Shown here: in pieces, positions 1-10,144 of the stretch | Layout: the number at the start of each line of letters is the position of its first letter | How positions within the stretch are numbered: the stretch's first letter is position 1 | Source of the DNA: Edaphochlamys debaryana | Lineage: Eukaryota > Chlorophyta > Chlorophyceae > Chlamydomonadales | Assembly (NCBI GenBank): GCA_016858145.1 | Contig: JAEHOE010000043.1 | Span: 186,001-250,000, forward strand | DNA: 64,000 bases | Direction: 5' to 3' | Made by a program: the position numbers and the translations under genes | Notes under the pieces: generated by a model | Told to the model about the DNA's origin: nothing | The model's input: only the letters and a program-made list of their open reading frames with translations | Database searches by the model: none

Positions 1-3000
1 CCCGAAAGGTGTGGGGGCAGCCAGGCTGACGAGCTACAGACACAGAAAGGGGTTGAGGATGAGAACTTGGACCTTGGAGCTGGGGCGCGCATGGGGCGCT
101 AAGCGTTCCGTCGCGTGGGGGTCAGACCCGAGTCTGCACGGACAGCCCCGCCCCCCTCCCCGGCAAGGCGCTCTCGAGGCCCCTCCCCCTCCCCCTCCCC
201 GGCAAGGCGCTCTCGAGGCCCCTCCCCCTCCCCCTCCCTCCCTCCCGCTCCCCTCCGCTCTCCGCGCCCGCACCTGCGCCTGCAGCGCCTTGGAGGCGGC
301 CGACTCGGAGTGCAGCTCGGCCTGGGGGGGGGGGTGAGGGGGAGAGGAGGTGCACGGGAAAGAGAGGGTGGAGGGGGTGGGGTAGGTGACGGAGGAAGAA
401 GAGGGTGAGGAGTAAGGGGAGGGGGAGGGCCACGGGAGTGCGGCTGTGCGCTAGCCCGGAGGGCGCACAAGCCGAGGAGAGACGCCCCGCTGCCTGCTCG
501 ACCGGGCCCTGCAGCCCTGGTCGGCCGCCGCTGCCCGCACCCGCACACGCCCCCCCGCCCCCGGTACCGCACCTTGGTGGCGTGCAGGTGCTCGGTGGTG
601 CGGCTGAGCTCCTCCTCCAGCGCCGCGCAGCGCTCCAGCAGGGCCGAGGCGTCGGCGGAGGCGGCGTCGGAGGAGGCCTGGGGGGTGAGGGTGGGGGTGG
701 GGGTGGGGGTGGGGGTGGGGGGTGGGGGTGGGGGTGGGGGTGGGGGTGGGGGTGGGGGGGCACGAGTGTGCTGACCCGGTGCTGGTGGCGGTGGAGCGAA
801 CCTTGAGCAGCAGAAGGCCGGACCCGTGCACTGGCCGCACTTCAGCAACAAGGGAAGCCCAAGCAGTTGGAAACAGCAGGACCCGTGCGTGTGGTTGGGC
901 GGGGCGATGACGAGGTGCTTTGCGGGGCAGGGCGGGACGCGGTGTAGCACATCACTCCGCCCGCTGCGCGCCCCCGCCCGCGTGGTCCCACCTGCAGCTG
1001 CTCCGAGCGGCGCCGCTCCGCCTCCAGAGCCCCCGCCAGGGCCTCCCGCTCAGAGGCCAGCGCGGCCCGGGCGGCCTCCAGGGCGGCCTCGCGCGCAGCC
1101 GAGGCCTGAGGGTGAGTGAGGGCGGGGAGGGGGAGCAGGGGAGCGCATGAGGATTACCGCGCATCTGCGTGCACAGTCAGTCGGCTCCCCGCGGGCGCAG
1201 CAGGCTCCTGGGCCCTGCACATCCTCCCTCCTGTGTCCGCAGCGCACCCCCGGGCGCGAATCAGCGAAACCCCCCCTCGCCGTCCCGCCACCACATGAGG
1301 ACGCAACCTGTCAGGCGGCCCGCCGCCGCTTTCGGCTTCCATCGCCATTGCACACATGTCTCTAAAGCGAGAGCCACCCCTACGCCGACCCCCACACACA
1401 GCGCACCGCCGGCGGGCACGACTACACCCACGCCGGACTTTGCTCTGGGTCACGGCGCAGCGAGGTTCGGACCAGCCTTCCAGCCAGCTTCACAATCCAG
1501 TATGTTCGGGGTACGCCCGTTTCAGCCGGGTTCTCGCTTTTTGCTGCTTTGGGTTTACTTTTAGCTATCACTAACCAGGGTCAGCACACACCGCACCTTC
1601 TCCGCCGCCCTGGCCTCCGCCAGCTGCTTGGTCAGCTGCGCCGCCAGCCCCGAGGCCTGCTCGGATGCGGCCTGGGCGTGCGCCAGCTGGGAGGCGCGAT
1701 CCGACAGGTCGGACTGGGGGGCGGAGGGGGAGGGGCGCGGGTGGGTAGGGGAGAGAGTAAGCCGAAGCGCGGGAACTCGGTGTATGCAGCAGAGGGAGTG
1801 CCAACGAAGGGGGGGGGGTGACATCACCAGCTGGCGGCCGGCACACGGGGGCAACGGTGGGGGGTGGCAACAGAGGCTTGCACCACCCCATCATCGCCCC
1901 CCGCCCCCACCTCCAGCTTGGACACGCGGCTCCGCGCCTTGCCCAGCTCCGTGCGCGCCCGCACGCCCGCCTCCTCGGCAGCGGCCTGCGCCCGCGTCGC
2001 CGCCTCCAGCTTGGCCTTGGCCTCGGCGGCGCCCTTGTCCGCCTCCGCCTTCTCCCGGGCCAGGGCCAGGGACAGCTGCTGCGCGCGCGCGGCGGCGGCG
2101 GCGGCCTTGGACGCGGCCTCCTCCTGAGCGGCGGAGGCTGCCTGCAGCTGCGGGACGTAGGGAGGGTGTGTGTCGAGAGGGGTAAGAGCGGTGGCAGGAG
2201 CGAGTGGTTCGGTGGTGTGCGATGTCAGGAAAGTGCCATGAGGAGAGGGGGGTGCTTCCAGGGAGCAGTTGGGCGGGGACCCTGGCAGATGCAGCTCAGC
2301 CCCAGCATTGCGCCACAGCCAGCCCCCCTTGCAGGCAGCAGTCCGCCGAACGGCCCCCTCCCCGCCGCACCTCGGCCCGTGCTGACGCCAGCTTGCTCTC
2401 CGCCGCCGTCAGCTGGCTGCCCACGGCCGCCGCCCTCGCCTCCGCCGCCCTCGCCTCCTGCTGCGCCCGGGACAGCTCGGCCTGGCGCCGGGAGAGCTCC
2501 TCATCCTGCACAGGGGGGGATATGTCGTGTTGGGGAGGGAAGGAGGCGGAAGAGGAGGGGCAGGAAGGAGCAGCCGGGGCACAGCCTTTTCGGAGGTACC
2601 GGTCCTGTAGTACCTGAGCGATGGGCGTTAACACATTTGGCCAACCGTCTCTCGCAGCCTGGGCTGTGCGCCCCAACCAACTCCCTCCTTCCCATGTGCA
2701 GCATCCCCTCCCGCCATCGTCCGTAATCCCAAGCGCAGCGGTCACTCCCGCTGTCCTCGAGCGCGCGGATGCTCAGTCCCCCACCAACGGCACCCAGCCC
2801 ACCTTGGCCGCCGCCTCCCGCTTCGCCTTGGTGGCCGCCGACTTGGCCGCCTCCTGCTCGACAGCCAGCTGGGCCGTCAGCGCCGCCACCTGGCCGTTCA
2901 GCTGATCACGCGCGGCGGTGGCGGCAGATACGGCTGCCTGGGCCGAGGAGGCCGCCTGCTTCTGTGGGGTGCGGTGTGGGCGCGAGGGAGGGCAGGTTGG

Positions 3001-3641
3001 CCTTGCCACGCCGTGGGGCGGTGTGAGTCGCCAGCCGCCGCGGCCAGCACTTGCCCAAGCAAAACTACCTGCTCGTTGAGCTGGATGCCGAAGTAAGCCG
3101 CGAGGCCACCCGCCGCGGTGGCCAGGATCGCGCCGACCGGGGCTCCGCTCGAGGGCGCGGCTGCGCCTTGCTCCGCCACGCGGGCATTACGAGCAGTCTC
3201 GTTTGTGGCCTGGGCGGCGGGGCTTTCCACGGAGACGCGCTCCTACAGAAGAAAGCGGGAAGAATGTCGGGGCAGCGCGGGAGTTCTCGGCGACTCGCCG
3301 CCTGCTCAACCCAAACCTCTGACAACATCAGAGCAATAACCAATTGGCGTTGAGCAATGCAGAACCCGAAATAGGCGTCAAGGGTGCAAGATACCGACTG
3401 CGCGCAACCAGCCTCAGCCTCTCTTTACCTCTGCACTGGAGGGACGAGGTAGGCCAAGGAGGAGCGTGGCAAGTCCGCCCAGCAGCCCCACACGCCGGCT
3501 GACGGCAGTGCTCGCCGGCTTGCGCGGCGTGAGCGAGGCCGAGCAGCGCACCACGCCGCGCCTGGCCCCGACACCGGGCCTCACGCCCGGCTGCATCCTC
3601 AACTGATGCATATTGAGCCTCACGGTGAAGTGGGTGGCCAC
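1..3641 (-). CDS. MFP1-like plastid/thylakoid coiled-coil protein (3'-partial)
   Basis: Nine exons read on the minus strand, all phase 0: 3641-3429, 3242-3069, 2961-2803, 2505-2371, 2147-1911, 1713-1597, 1105-992, 677-573 and 321-274. They give 434 residues and the gene runs off the left edge; a further acceptor lies near 34-39. The N-terminus (1-71) looks like a plastid transit peptide followed by a twin-Arg plus hydrophobic stretch (RR at 49-50, VGLLGGLATLLLGLP). A second hydrophobic segment spans 107-126. From about 130 on it is an Ala/Glu/Lys/Gln-rich heptad coiled coil (for example ARAAEARAAAVGSQL). Transit peptide, paired hydrophobic segments and a long coiled coil are the layout of MAR-binding filament-like protein 1, which sits on thylakoids and binds nucleoid DNA. 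The family assignment is inference; low complexity makes homology hard to judge. The splice model is strong because every exon keeps frame. Confidence 0.72.
155..237. repeat. Two-copy tandem repeat, about 38 bp unit
   Basis: The segment containing GGCAAGGCGCTCTCGAGGCC and its flanking C-rich run occurs twice in direct orientation. It lies in the last visible intron of the coiled-coil gene, between the exon at 274-321 and the left edge, and is not coding in the chosen model. Confidence 0.75.
684..762. repeat. (GGGGGT)n simple repeat in an intron
   Basis: About thirteen near-perfect copies of GGGGGT run through 684-762, just upstream (in gene sense) of the exon at 677-573 of the minus-strand coiled-coil gene. 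On the minus strand it is an ACCCCC tract forming an extreme C-rich acceptor region. G-quadruplex formation on the plus strand is plausible but not shown. Confidence 0.9.
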
Positions 3642-4590
3642 AGACGTGCGGAATGCCTGCGCAAGCCTACTCGGCCGCGCCTTGTAGCGAAGCTCCTATA
3701 CAACAGGCTCCTCTTCTGGATCCCCTATGTGCTTTGCGAAGGCCTGTCACGTCCGCGCAGGGTAAGACTTTGCAGCGAGGGCCCGACCTGCATGACGTGT
3801 GCATCTGGCCATGCGCCCATGCATCACCTGCGCGTGCACCTGATCGGGGTGCCCCCTGCCTCCCAAGCAAGTGCGCTTCATCTTGTGCATGTCGGACTTG
3901 CACTATGGGCCTCTTCGCCAATCGTAACACGCAGATCACCACCGGGCCGGCCACTCTGGCCCTGGCCTAGGTACTGAGGTGTCCCATGTCCCCTCCCTAC
4001 TTGCGCCTTGCCCTTGAGGGCCCTTGCAACCCTGGAAGGAGGCCCCCGCAATACGCATGCCCCGAAAGAGAAGCCTGCACTCACGGCGTGGGCTAACAAG
4101 ACTTCCTGCCCTTCCCCACCTCTCCGTGTAGTGGCTCTAACACCGGACACGAACGGACCGGCAGATGAGGGCTGCGGCAAGTGGACCTTGCCGTGTCCCT
4201 TTCCCAGCTGGCGAGTGCATGCGTCAAGCCCCGCTGTGCAGCCGTAAGGAGGGCCGTTGGGCGCTCAGGGCGGTGAGAACAACTTGGCGGAGGCGGGGGC
4301 AAGCAAGACCATCACAGGGCTTCACAGGGCAAAGGTTACGTCTCTGCAGATGTGCTGAGCATGCAAGCTATGCTTTGACTTGTCCTCGGACATCATCAGC
4401 AGAAGACCCGGTTCAGCGATGAGAAGGAACGCAGATGGGGGGGCCGGCGTCAAGTGGATTTAGACAGGGAAGGAAGGCATGGGGCCGCTGGCGCAGTGGG
4501 GAGGGAGGGGATCATGGGGAGGTTGCTGCAGAACGTGGAGGCGTAGAGGCGAAAGGTAAGCCGAAGACAAGTAGTGCGGGACGTCCATCC
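3642..4590. promoter_or_regulatory. Divergent intergenic region, left part
   Basis: This stretch lies between the start codon of the minus-strand coiled-coil gene (3641) and the minisatellite. I see no spliceable ORF with coding character. It presumably contains the promoter and 5' UTR of the minus-strand gene; no TATA box or other recognisable element could be assigned. Confidence 0.35.
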
Positions 4591-5842
4591 CCCAGGGGGG
4601 CTTGCAGGGGGGCTTGCAGGGGGTGTTCTGTGGGGGCTTGCAGGGGGTTGCATGGGTGTTGCAAGGGGGCTAGCAGGGGGGCTTGCAGGGGGTGTTGCAG
4701 GGGGTCGAGCAAGGGGTGTTGTGTGGGGGCTGGCAGAGGGGCTTGCAGAGGGTGTTGCATATGGGGCTTGCAGGGGGTGTTGCATTGGGGCTAACAGGGG
4801 GTGTTGCATTGGGGCTAGCAGGGGGGCTTGCAGGGGGTTTGCGTGGGGCCTTGTAGGTATGTGGCATGGGGGGCTAGCAAGGGGGCTTGCAGGGGGTGTT
4901 GCAGGGGGGCTTGCAGGGGGCCTTGCAGGGGGTGTTCTGTGGGGGCTTGTAGGGGGGCTTGCAGGGGGGTTGCGTGGGGCCTTGTAGGTATGTGGCATGG
5001 GGGGCTAGCAAGGGGGCTTGCAGGGGGTGTTGCAGGGGGGCTTGCAGGGGGCCTTGCAGGGGGTGTTGGCGTGGGGGCTTGTAGGGGGGCTTGCAGGGGG
5101 GTTGCGTGGGGCCTTGTAGGTATGTGGCATGGGGGGCTAGCAGGGGGGCTTGCAGGGGGTGTTGCAGGGGGGCTTGCACGGGGGCTTGCAGGGGGGTTGC
5201 GTGGGGGTTTGCAGGGGTGTTGGCGTGGGGGCTAGCAGGGGGGCTTGCAGGGGGTGTTGTGTGGGGGCTTGCACGGGTGTGGTATGGGGGCCTAGCAGGG
5301 GGGTTTGCAGGGGGGGCTAGCAGGTGGGCTAGCAGGTGGGCTAGCAGGGGGACTTGCAGGGGGAGTTGCGTGGGGACTTGCAGGGGTATTACGTGGCGGC
5401 TAGTAGGGGGTGCTGCAGGGGGGGCTAGCAGAGGGGTGTTGCAGGGGGTGTTACAAGGCGGCCTTGCAGGGGGTGTGGCATCTTGCATGGGGGGCTTGCA
5501 GGGGGGCTTGCAGGTGGTTGCATGTGGTTGCAGGTGGTTGCAGGGGGCTTGCAGGGGTTGTTAGGGGGGGGCTGGCAGAGGAAGTCATGTTGGGGCTTGC
5601 AGAGGCGCGTCCAGGGGGTGTTGCAGGGGCCCGAGGGGGGCTAGCAGGGGGGGGTGCATGTGGGGCTTGCAGGGGTGTGGCATGGGGGGCTAGCAGGGGG
5701 TGTTGCAGGGGGTGTTGCAGGAGGGCTTGCAGATGGTCTTGCAAAGGGTGTTGCGAGGCCGGCTTGCAGGGGTGTTGCATGTGGGGCTAGCTGGGGGCCT
5801 AGCAGAGGGTGTTGCAAGGCGGGCTTGCAGGGGGTGGCGCGT
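4591..5842. repeat. G-rich minisatellite, ~13-17 bp units, with higher-order ~132 bp copies
   Basis: Degenerate tandem units of the type GGGGGCTTGCAGG, GGGGGTGTTGCAG and GGGGCTAGCAGG fill the interval. Inside it a longer block containing TTGTAGGTATGTGGCATGGG recurs three times at about 4855, 4985 and 5115, so a higher-order unit of about 132 bp was itself amplified. Reading frames stay open on both strands only because the units lack stop triplets; codon content is meaningless Gly/Ala/Cys or Pro/Ala/Ser. It lies between the divergent coiled-coil and NAXD genes. Confidence 0.93.
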
Positions 5843-6244
5843 GGGGGAATGAGAAACGGGGACGAGGTTGCGCGTGGGGGGATAGCACAGTTGCGCTTCA
5901 TAAGCAGGCCCACCTTACCCGTCGCCCGCCTCTCTCCGCCTCTCCCTCTGCCCAACCGGCACGCCCACACAACACCCGCCTGCATACCTCCCGTGCTCTG
6001 CTTGGGTGGGGGGCGGGGGCCGCCCGAGGAGCCCGAGGAGCGGCCTCCTGAAGCCAGGGTTCGACACGCAGCGCGACGGCCGGCCGACTGTGCGGGAGCC
6101 GGCTGACGCCTTGCCCAATCCGGCTGTTCGTTTGTAACCTTATACAACTGTTGTGCACTTCCAATACTTCCCTACGATAAGCACTTCTCGGACATTGCAT
6201 GTGCAGAAGCCACTCACAAACAGCAACTCCAGAAGCTTGGAATC
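5843..6244 (+). promoter_or_regulatory. Probable promoter and 5' UTR of NAXD
   Basis: Non-coding sequence of lower GC near its right end, directly upstream of the proposed NAXD start at 6245. An A/T-rich CTTATACAAC lies about 105 bp upstream of the ATG and could be a weak TATA-like element. No other motif is clear. Confidence 0.3.
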
Positions 6245-8498
6245 ATGTCTGGGAGACCGGGGGGCACAGCGTTAGGAGAGCAGCGACAAGTAAGCTTGTT
6301 TGCGATCCCCTTAGCGAGCAAAGGGGCGTCGGACGATAGTCACCACGGTCGCGACATGCTTGCAGGGCCTGGGCTCGAGGCAGGTGACGCGGAACTTAAG
6401 CGCAAGTGGCGAGCGCAACGATGGCAACGCCATGATGTCTGACGAAATCCGCTCGGAGGTTCGGCGTATTGTGCCGACGCTGACGGGTGCGTAGCCTGGG
6501 TCCCATAAAACCCGAGGCGGGCGGGACTGGACAAGCATGGCCGACTGACGGCTGGGGGGGGGGGCGAGGGCCGGGGGCGGGGAGCGGCGTGCTCGCCGCG
6601 CACCCTTTGACACACCTTAACACAGGGCTGAAGGAGGCTATTGACCGTGTGCGCTTAGCGCCCATCGTGTGCGGTGGGGGGGGGGGGTTGAAAGCCTGCC
6701 GCTGAGTAAGGCATTCAAGGGTCTGAGGGTCAAGGCAGTGTTGGTACCACAGAGTATGGGCACCCGTGACGTACTGTATGCTCGGGGCGCCCAGCTGAGC
6801 CCGACCCCGCGCCCCGCAGAGGACCGCTACAAGGGGCAGTCGGGCAAGATTGCGGTGCTGGGCGGCTGCACCGAGTACACGGGGGCGCCCTACTTCGCGG
6901 CCTTCGCGGCGCTGGCCGTGGGCGCCGACCTGTCCCACATCTTCTGCTCCACGGCCGCTGCGCCCGTGATCAAGGGCTACTCGCCCGACCTGCTGGTGCA
7001 CCCCTACTTCATGCAGACCGCGGACCTGGTCGCCAGACAGGTGGGCAGCGGGGCGGGGGCGGGGGGGGGGGGGCGCGGGGGCGGGCTCGGGGCTCGTGTG
7101 TCAGGGGGCGGCAGAATGTGACAGCACGTATGGAAGACTCGTTGGTGGAGCGCCCCGTGTGGGCCGCTCAGCGCCCACACCCAGGCATCTAATGCGTGGT
7201 ACCCCGCCTTGACGTTCTGGGTCACTGCCACCCTCCGCCAGCCCTCCGCGCCCCAGCCTGCGCCGGGCAGCAGCGGCGCGGCCGCGGCCCAGGCCGCCGC
7301 CGCCAGCCAGGCCGCCGCCGCCGCCGCGCATGTGGCCGAGGCGACGGCCGAGGTGGAGGGCTGGTTCAACCGGCTGGACTGCCTGGTGGTGGGGCCCGGG
7401 CTGGGGCGCGACCCGCTGCTGCTGGACATCGCCCGCTCCGTCATCATCCGCGCGCGGGCGCTCAAGATGCCCCTGGTGCTGGACGGCGACGGGCTGTTCC
7501 TGGTGGCGAGGGAGCCCGAGCTGGTGGCGGGTGAGCTCCGGGGGGGGGCCGGCGGGGAGCGCTTGCGCAGGGGCGGGGGGTGCGGGCGGGGGTGCAGGGT
7601 AGCGGCAGGGCCCCGTGCGCCGCCCTTGCACCTGTGGCAGCACGCGTGGTTGTGCGCTGAGCCTCTCCCGGCGGGCGCCCGTGCCCCCCTCCAGGCTACA
7701 CCAACTGCGTCCTCACGCCCAACCTGAATGAGTTCCGGCGGCTGGCCTCCACGCTGGGCGTGAGCCTGCACGGCCCCAACAACGACCGCTCCTCCAAGCT
7801 GCTCGAGGTGACCGCGCACCTGCGCGGGCCCACGCTCGTGTCCAAGGGCCCCGTGGACGCCATTTGCGACGGCAAGGTCACCATGATCTGCAACGCAAGC
7901 GGGGGTGAGCGGGGCAAGGAGCGCCGGGCCACGGGCGGCGCGGCTCCGGCTTGCACTCGTGAAGCCCTTCGCCCCGGCCCCCGCCGCGTGTTGCTCCGCT
8001 GGCCCCGGCCCTCTCCACGGCGCCCTCTGCGAGCCCTGCGAGCCATGACGCTCCCCTTGTCCCACCCCCAACCCCCGCGTCCCTCCGCTGCTCCCGTGGG
8101 CCCCAGGCGCCAAGCGCTGCGGCAGCCAGGGCGACATCCTGGCGGGCACCATCGCCACCTTCATCGCCTGGACGCTGGCCTTCCTGGACAGCGCGCGGCA
8201 GAGCGCCGAGGTGGAGGTGGTCATACTGCCCGAGATCAACCCCATGGTGCTCGCGTCGTACGGCGCCTGCTTAGTCACCCGTACGGCAGCCGCGTACGCC
8301 TTTGCGGCTCGCAAGCGGGCCATGGCTGCGTCTGACATGCTGTCGCAGCTGGGCAGTGCCATGGAGATGCTGTTCGACAGCGCCGGGACGGGCGGCGGGG
8401 GGGGCGCGGGGGGCGGGGGGCAGGGGCAGGGGCTGCTGCAGGCGCACACGTCCGGGCAGCCGGCCACCATGGTGGGGGTGGGGGGGGCGGGGGCGTGA
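6245..8498 (+). CDS. NAXD: ATP/ADP-dependent (S)-NAD(P)H-hydrate dehydratase
   Basis: Exons 6245-6289, 6366-6486, 6820-7040, 7257-7530, 7695-7904 and 8107-8498; all junctions are GT-AG and frame closes to 420 residues. The enzyme dehydrates damaged NADHX/NADPHX back to NAD(P)H using ATP or ADP. It belongs to the YjeF C-terminal / ribokinase-like fold. Diagnostic segments: [20 protein letters not shown] after the first conserved helix, [38 protein letters not shown] (about 227-237) and the catalytic GSQGDILAG loop (Asp about 300). An Ala-rich insert encoded at 7257-7345 precedes the [20 protein letters not shown] block. The first two short exons give an Arg/Ser-rich leader that could be an organellar transit peptide. 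A shorter start at 6432 is possible, since [17 protein letters not shown] already matches the core. The C-terminal Gly-rich tail is odd but terminal. Confidence 0.93.
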
Positions 8499-10144
8499 GG
8501 GCGGTTGGGGCAGCGTATCAGTAATGAGGAGCAGTACTGTGGCGTCGTTGGCAATAAGAGGGCTACGCAGCGGATCACCTGGGCACGTGGGGGGTTACGG
8601 GCTTGGGCGAGAGGAGAGGGCATTGCCCCAACAATAGCGTTGCCGATAATGCGCTGGGCGGGGAGGCGCGCCACACGTTCTGCACGGCTGTGCTTACCCT
8701 TCCGCATGGAGGAAGGGGGTCAGCTTTGGGGCACATGCTCGTCGCAGAGTCCGCGAGGTTGTGAGGTGTGCAGCGGCGCTAGATCGGTGATCAGGCACTG
8801 ACGAAGCCCGGGTTCTGCCGCTTGCTTCTGTAGTGGCGGTGCTGGGGCCTCAAGTGTCGGCAGCTGTGTCAGTCGCTTGTGTTTGTGCGTCGGACCGGAA
8901 GCCAGACAGATCCGGTTGCGTCTGGCTGGTAGCCCTCGTCGTTGCCGGTGGAGGCTGCCACTCCGTGTGCGCCGTCTTGGGGTATGGGGCCTGCTCCGTC
9001 CGCCGGTGTGCAAGCTGCCCCAGGCAGCCTCGCGGGTCGCAGTGAGTTGTTTCTCTGCTTCGTGCACTGTTTGGGGCTGCCGCTTCAGGAGCGAATCCTG
9101 GGGGATATGGGCCCGGCCATGTTGGTGCCTGGGGACACATGGCATGACAATCTGCTTCTTGGGGACAGGGGCTTGGGGGCAGGAGCTGAGAGTCATGCCT
9201 GGCAGTCATCTGTGATATACCTGTACGAGCAGTGCTGTCACTGGTGCGCTTAAGGAGGCTCGGAGGGCATGCACTTGAGTGGTGCCGACGCAGCTGGCCT
9301 GCTGACGAGGGCGCATGGTGCGACAGAAGGTCTCTGGGCACTTGCCGCGTATGACGCTTGCAGTCCGCCGGCCTGTCTGTTAACACCAGCCTTACTGAAA
9401 GCAGATGAGGCAGGCCGCACACGGGTTCTGTTGGGCAGCAGAGCAGCCCACGTTACAGAGGCGTAGTCCTGGTCAAGTGAGTGCAGTGAGTGTGTCAACT
9501 CGATGCGATGACAAGGGTGGCTGCCTGAAGGCAGGAAAAGGGCTGAGCCCCGTGGTCCCCCCCAGGGGGCCCAATGTTCGAGTCTGGCTCCGTGCAGCTC
9601 TCAACCCCTCTCCACCACCAGCCCGCACCACGGCACGCGGGCTCGCACCCGGCCATTAATCCGTTGGAACCCCGCACTACACGAGGTGGTGCGCTCGTCA
9701 GGCGTCTACTCGCCTCGGCCTGGACATAGCCGGCCGGACCCACCCGCAGCTACGGCTACGGGAACCTCCGCCCTCCTCATCCTGCAACACCTCCGCCTCC
9801 GCCTCCACCCGCAGCTGCGGCCCCGCCCGCGCCCCCTGCAGCGCGCACGAGAGCGCGATTGATCGCCGCTGACCTCGCCAGGCCCTCCAGAAGGCAGACC
9901 GTCAGGAGACGGATGTTGCATGCCGGCATGTTGGAGCGTGGAGCTTGTGGCATCGAGGGCTGGGCGTGAATCGCAAGTTCATGCGTGACGCGGGGCAATC
10001 CCGGGGGGCTTCGCCGCCCGAAGAGCCTAACGGCGGCGGCTCAGCCCAAAAAGCAGAACGGGCGTCCTCCGGCATCTGAGCCCACCCAGCTCCAGCCGCA
10101 ACACCCACAGGCAGCACAAGCTGCAGCCAACCCAACTGCTCGCC
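8499..10144. other. Convergent intergenic region, no gene seen
   Basis: This lies between the 3' end of NAXD (plus) and the 3' end of the alpha/beta hydrolase gene (minus). It should hold both 3' UTRs. I found no open frame with coding character on either strand and no convincing TGTAA polyadenylation signal. Confidence 0.5.

Noticed and set aside
684..762. Telomere-like G-rich repeat
   Set aside because: The unit is GGGGGT, not the TTTTAGGG or TTTAGGG type of green algae and plants, and it lies inside an intron.
4435..5790. Open frames on both strands through the minisatellite
   Set aside because: The units simply lack stops. All three frames give similar Gly/Ala/Cys or Pro/Ala/Ser repeats, with no coding signature outside the repeat.
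6625..6672. Possible extra exon in NAXD between exons 2 and 3
   Set aside because: Direct joining of 6486 to 6820 gives the uninterrupted family sequence [14 protein letters not shown], so the segment is intronic.
8499..10144. Several short open frames between NAXD and the hydrolase
   Set aside because: No splice continuity, no recognisable domain, and a composition like shadow frames in GC-rich non-coding DNA.
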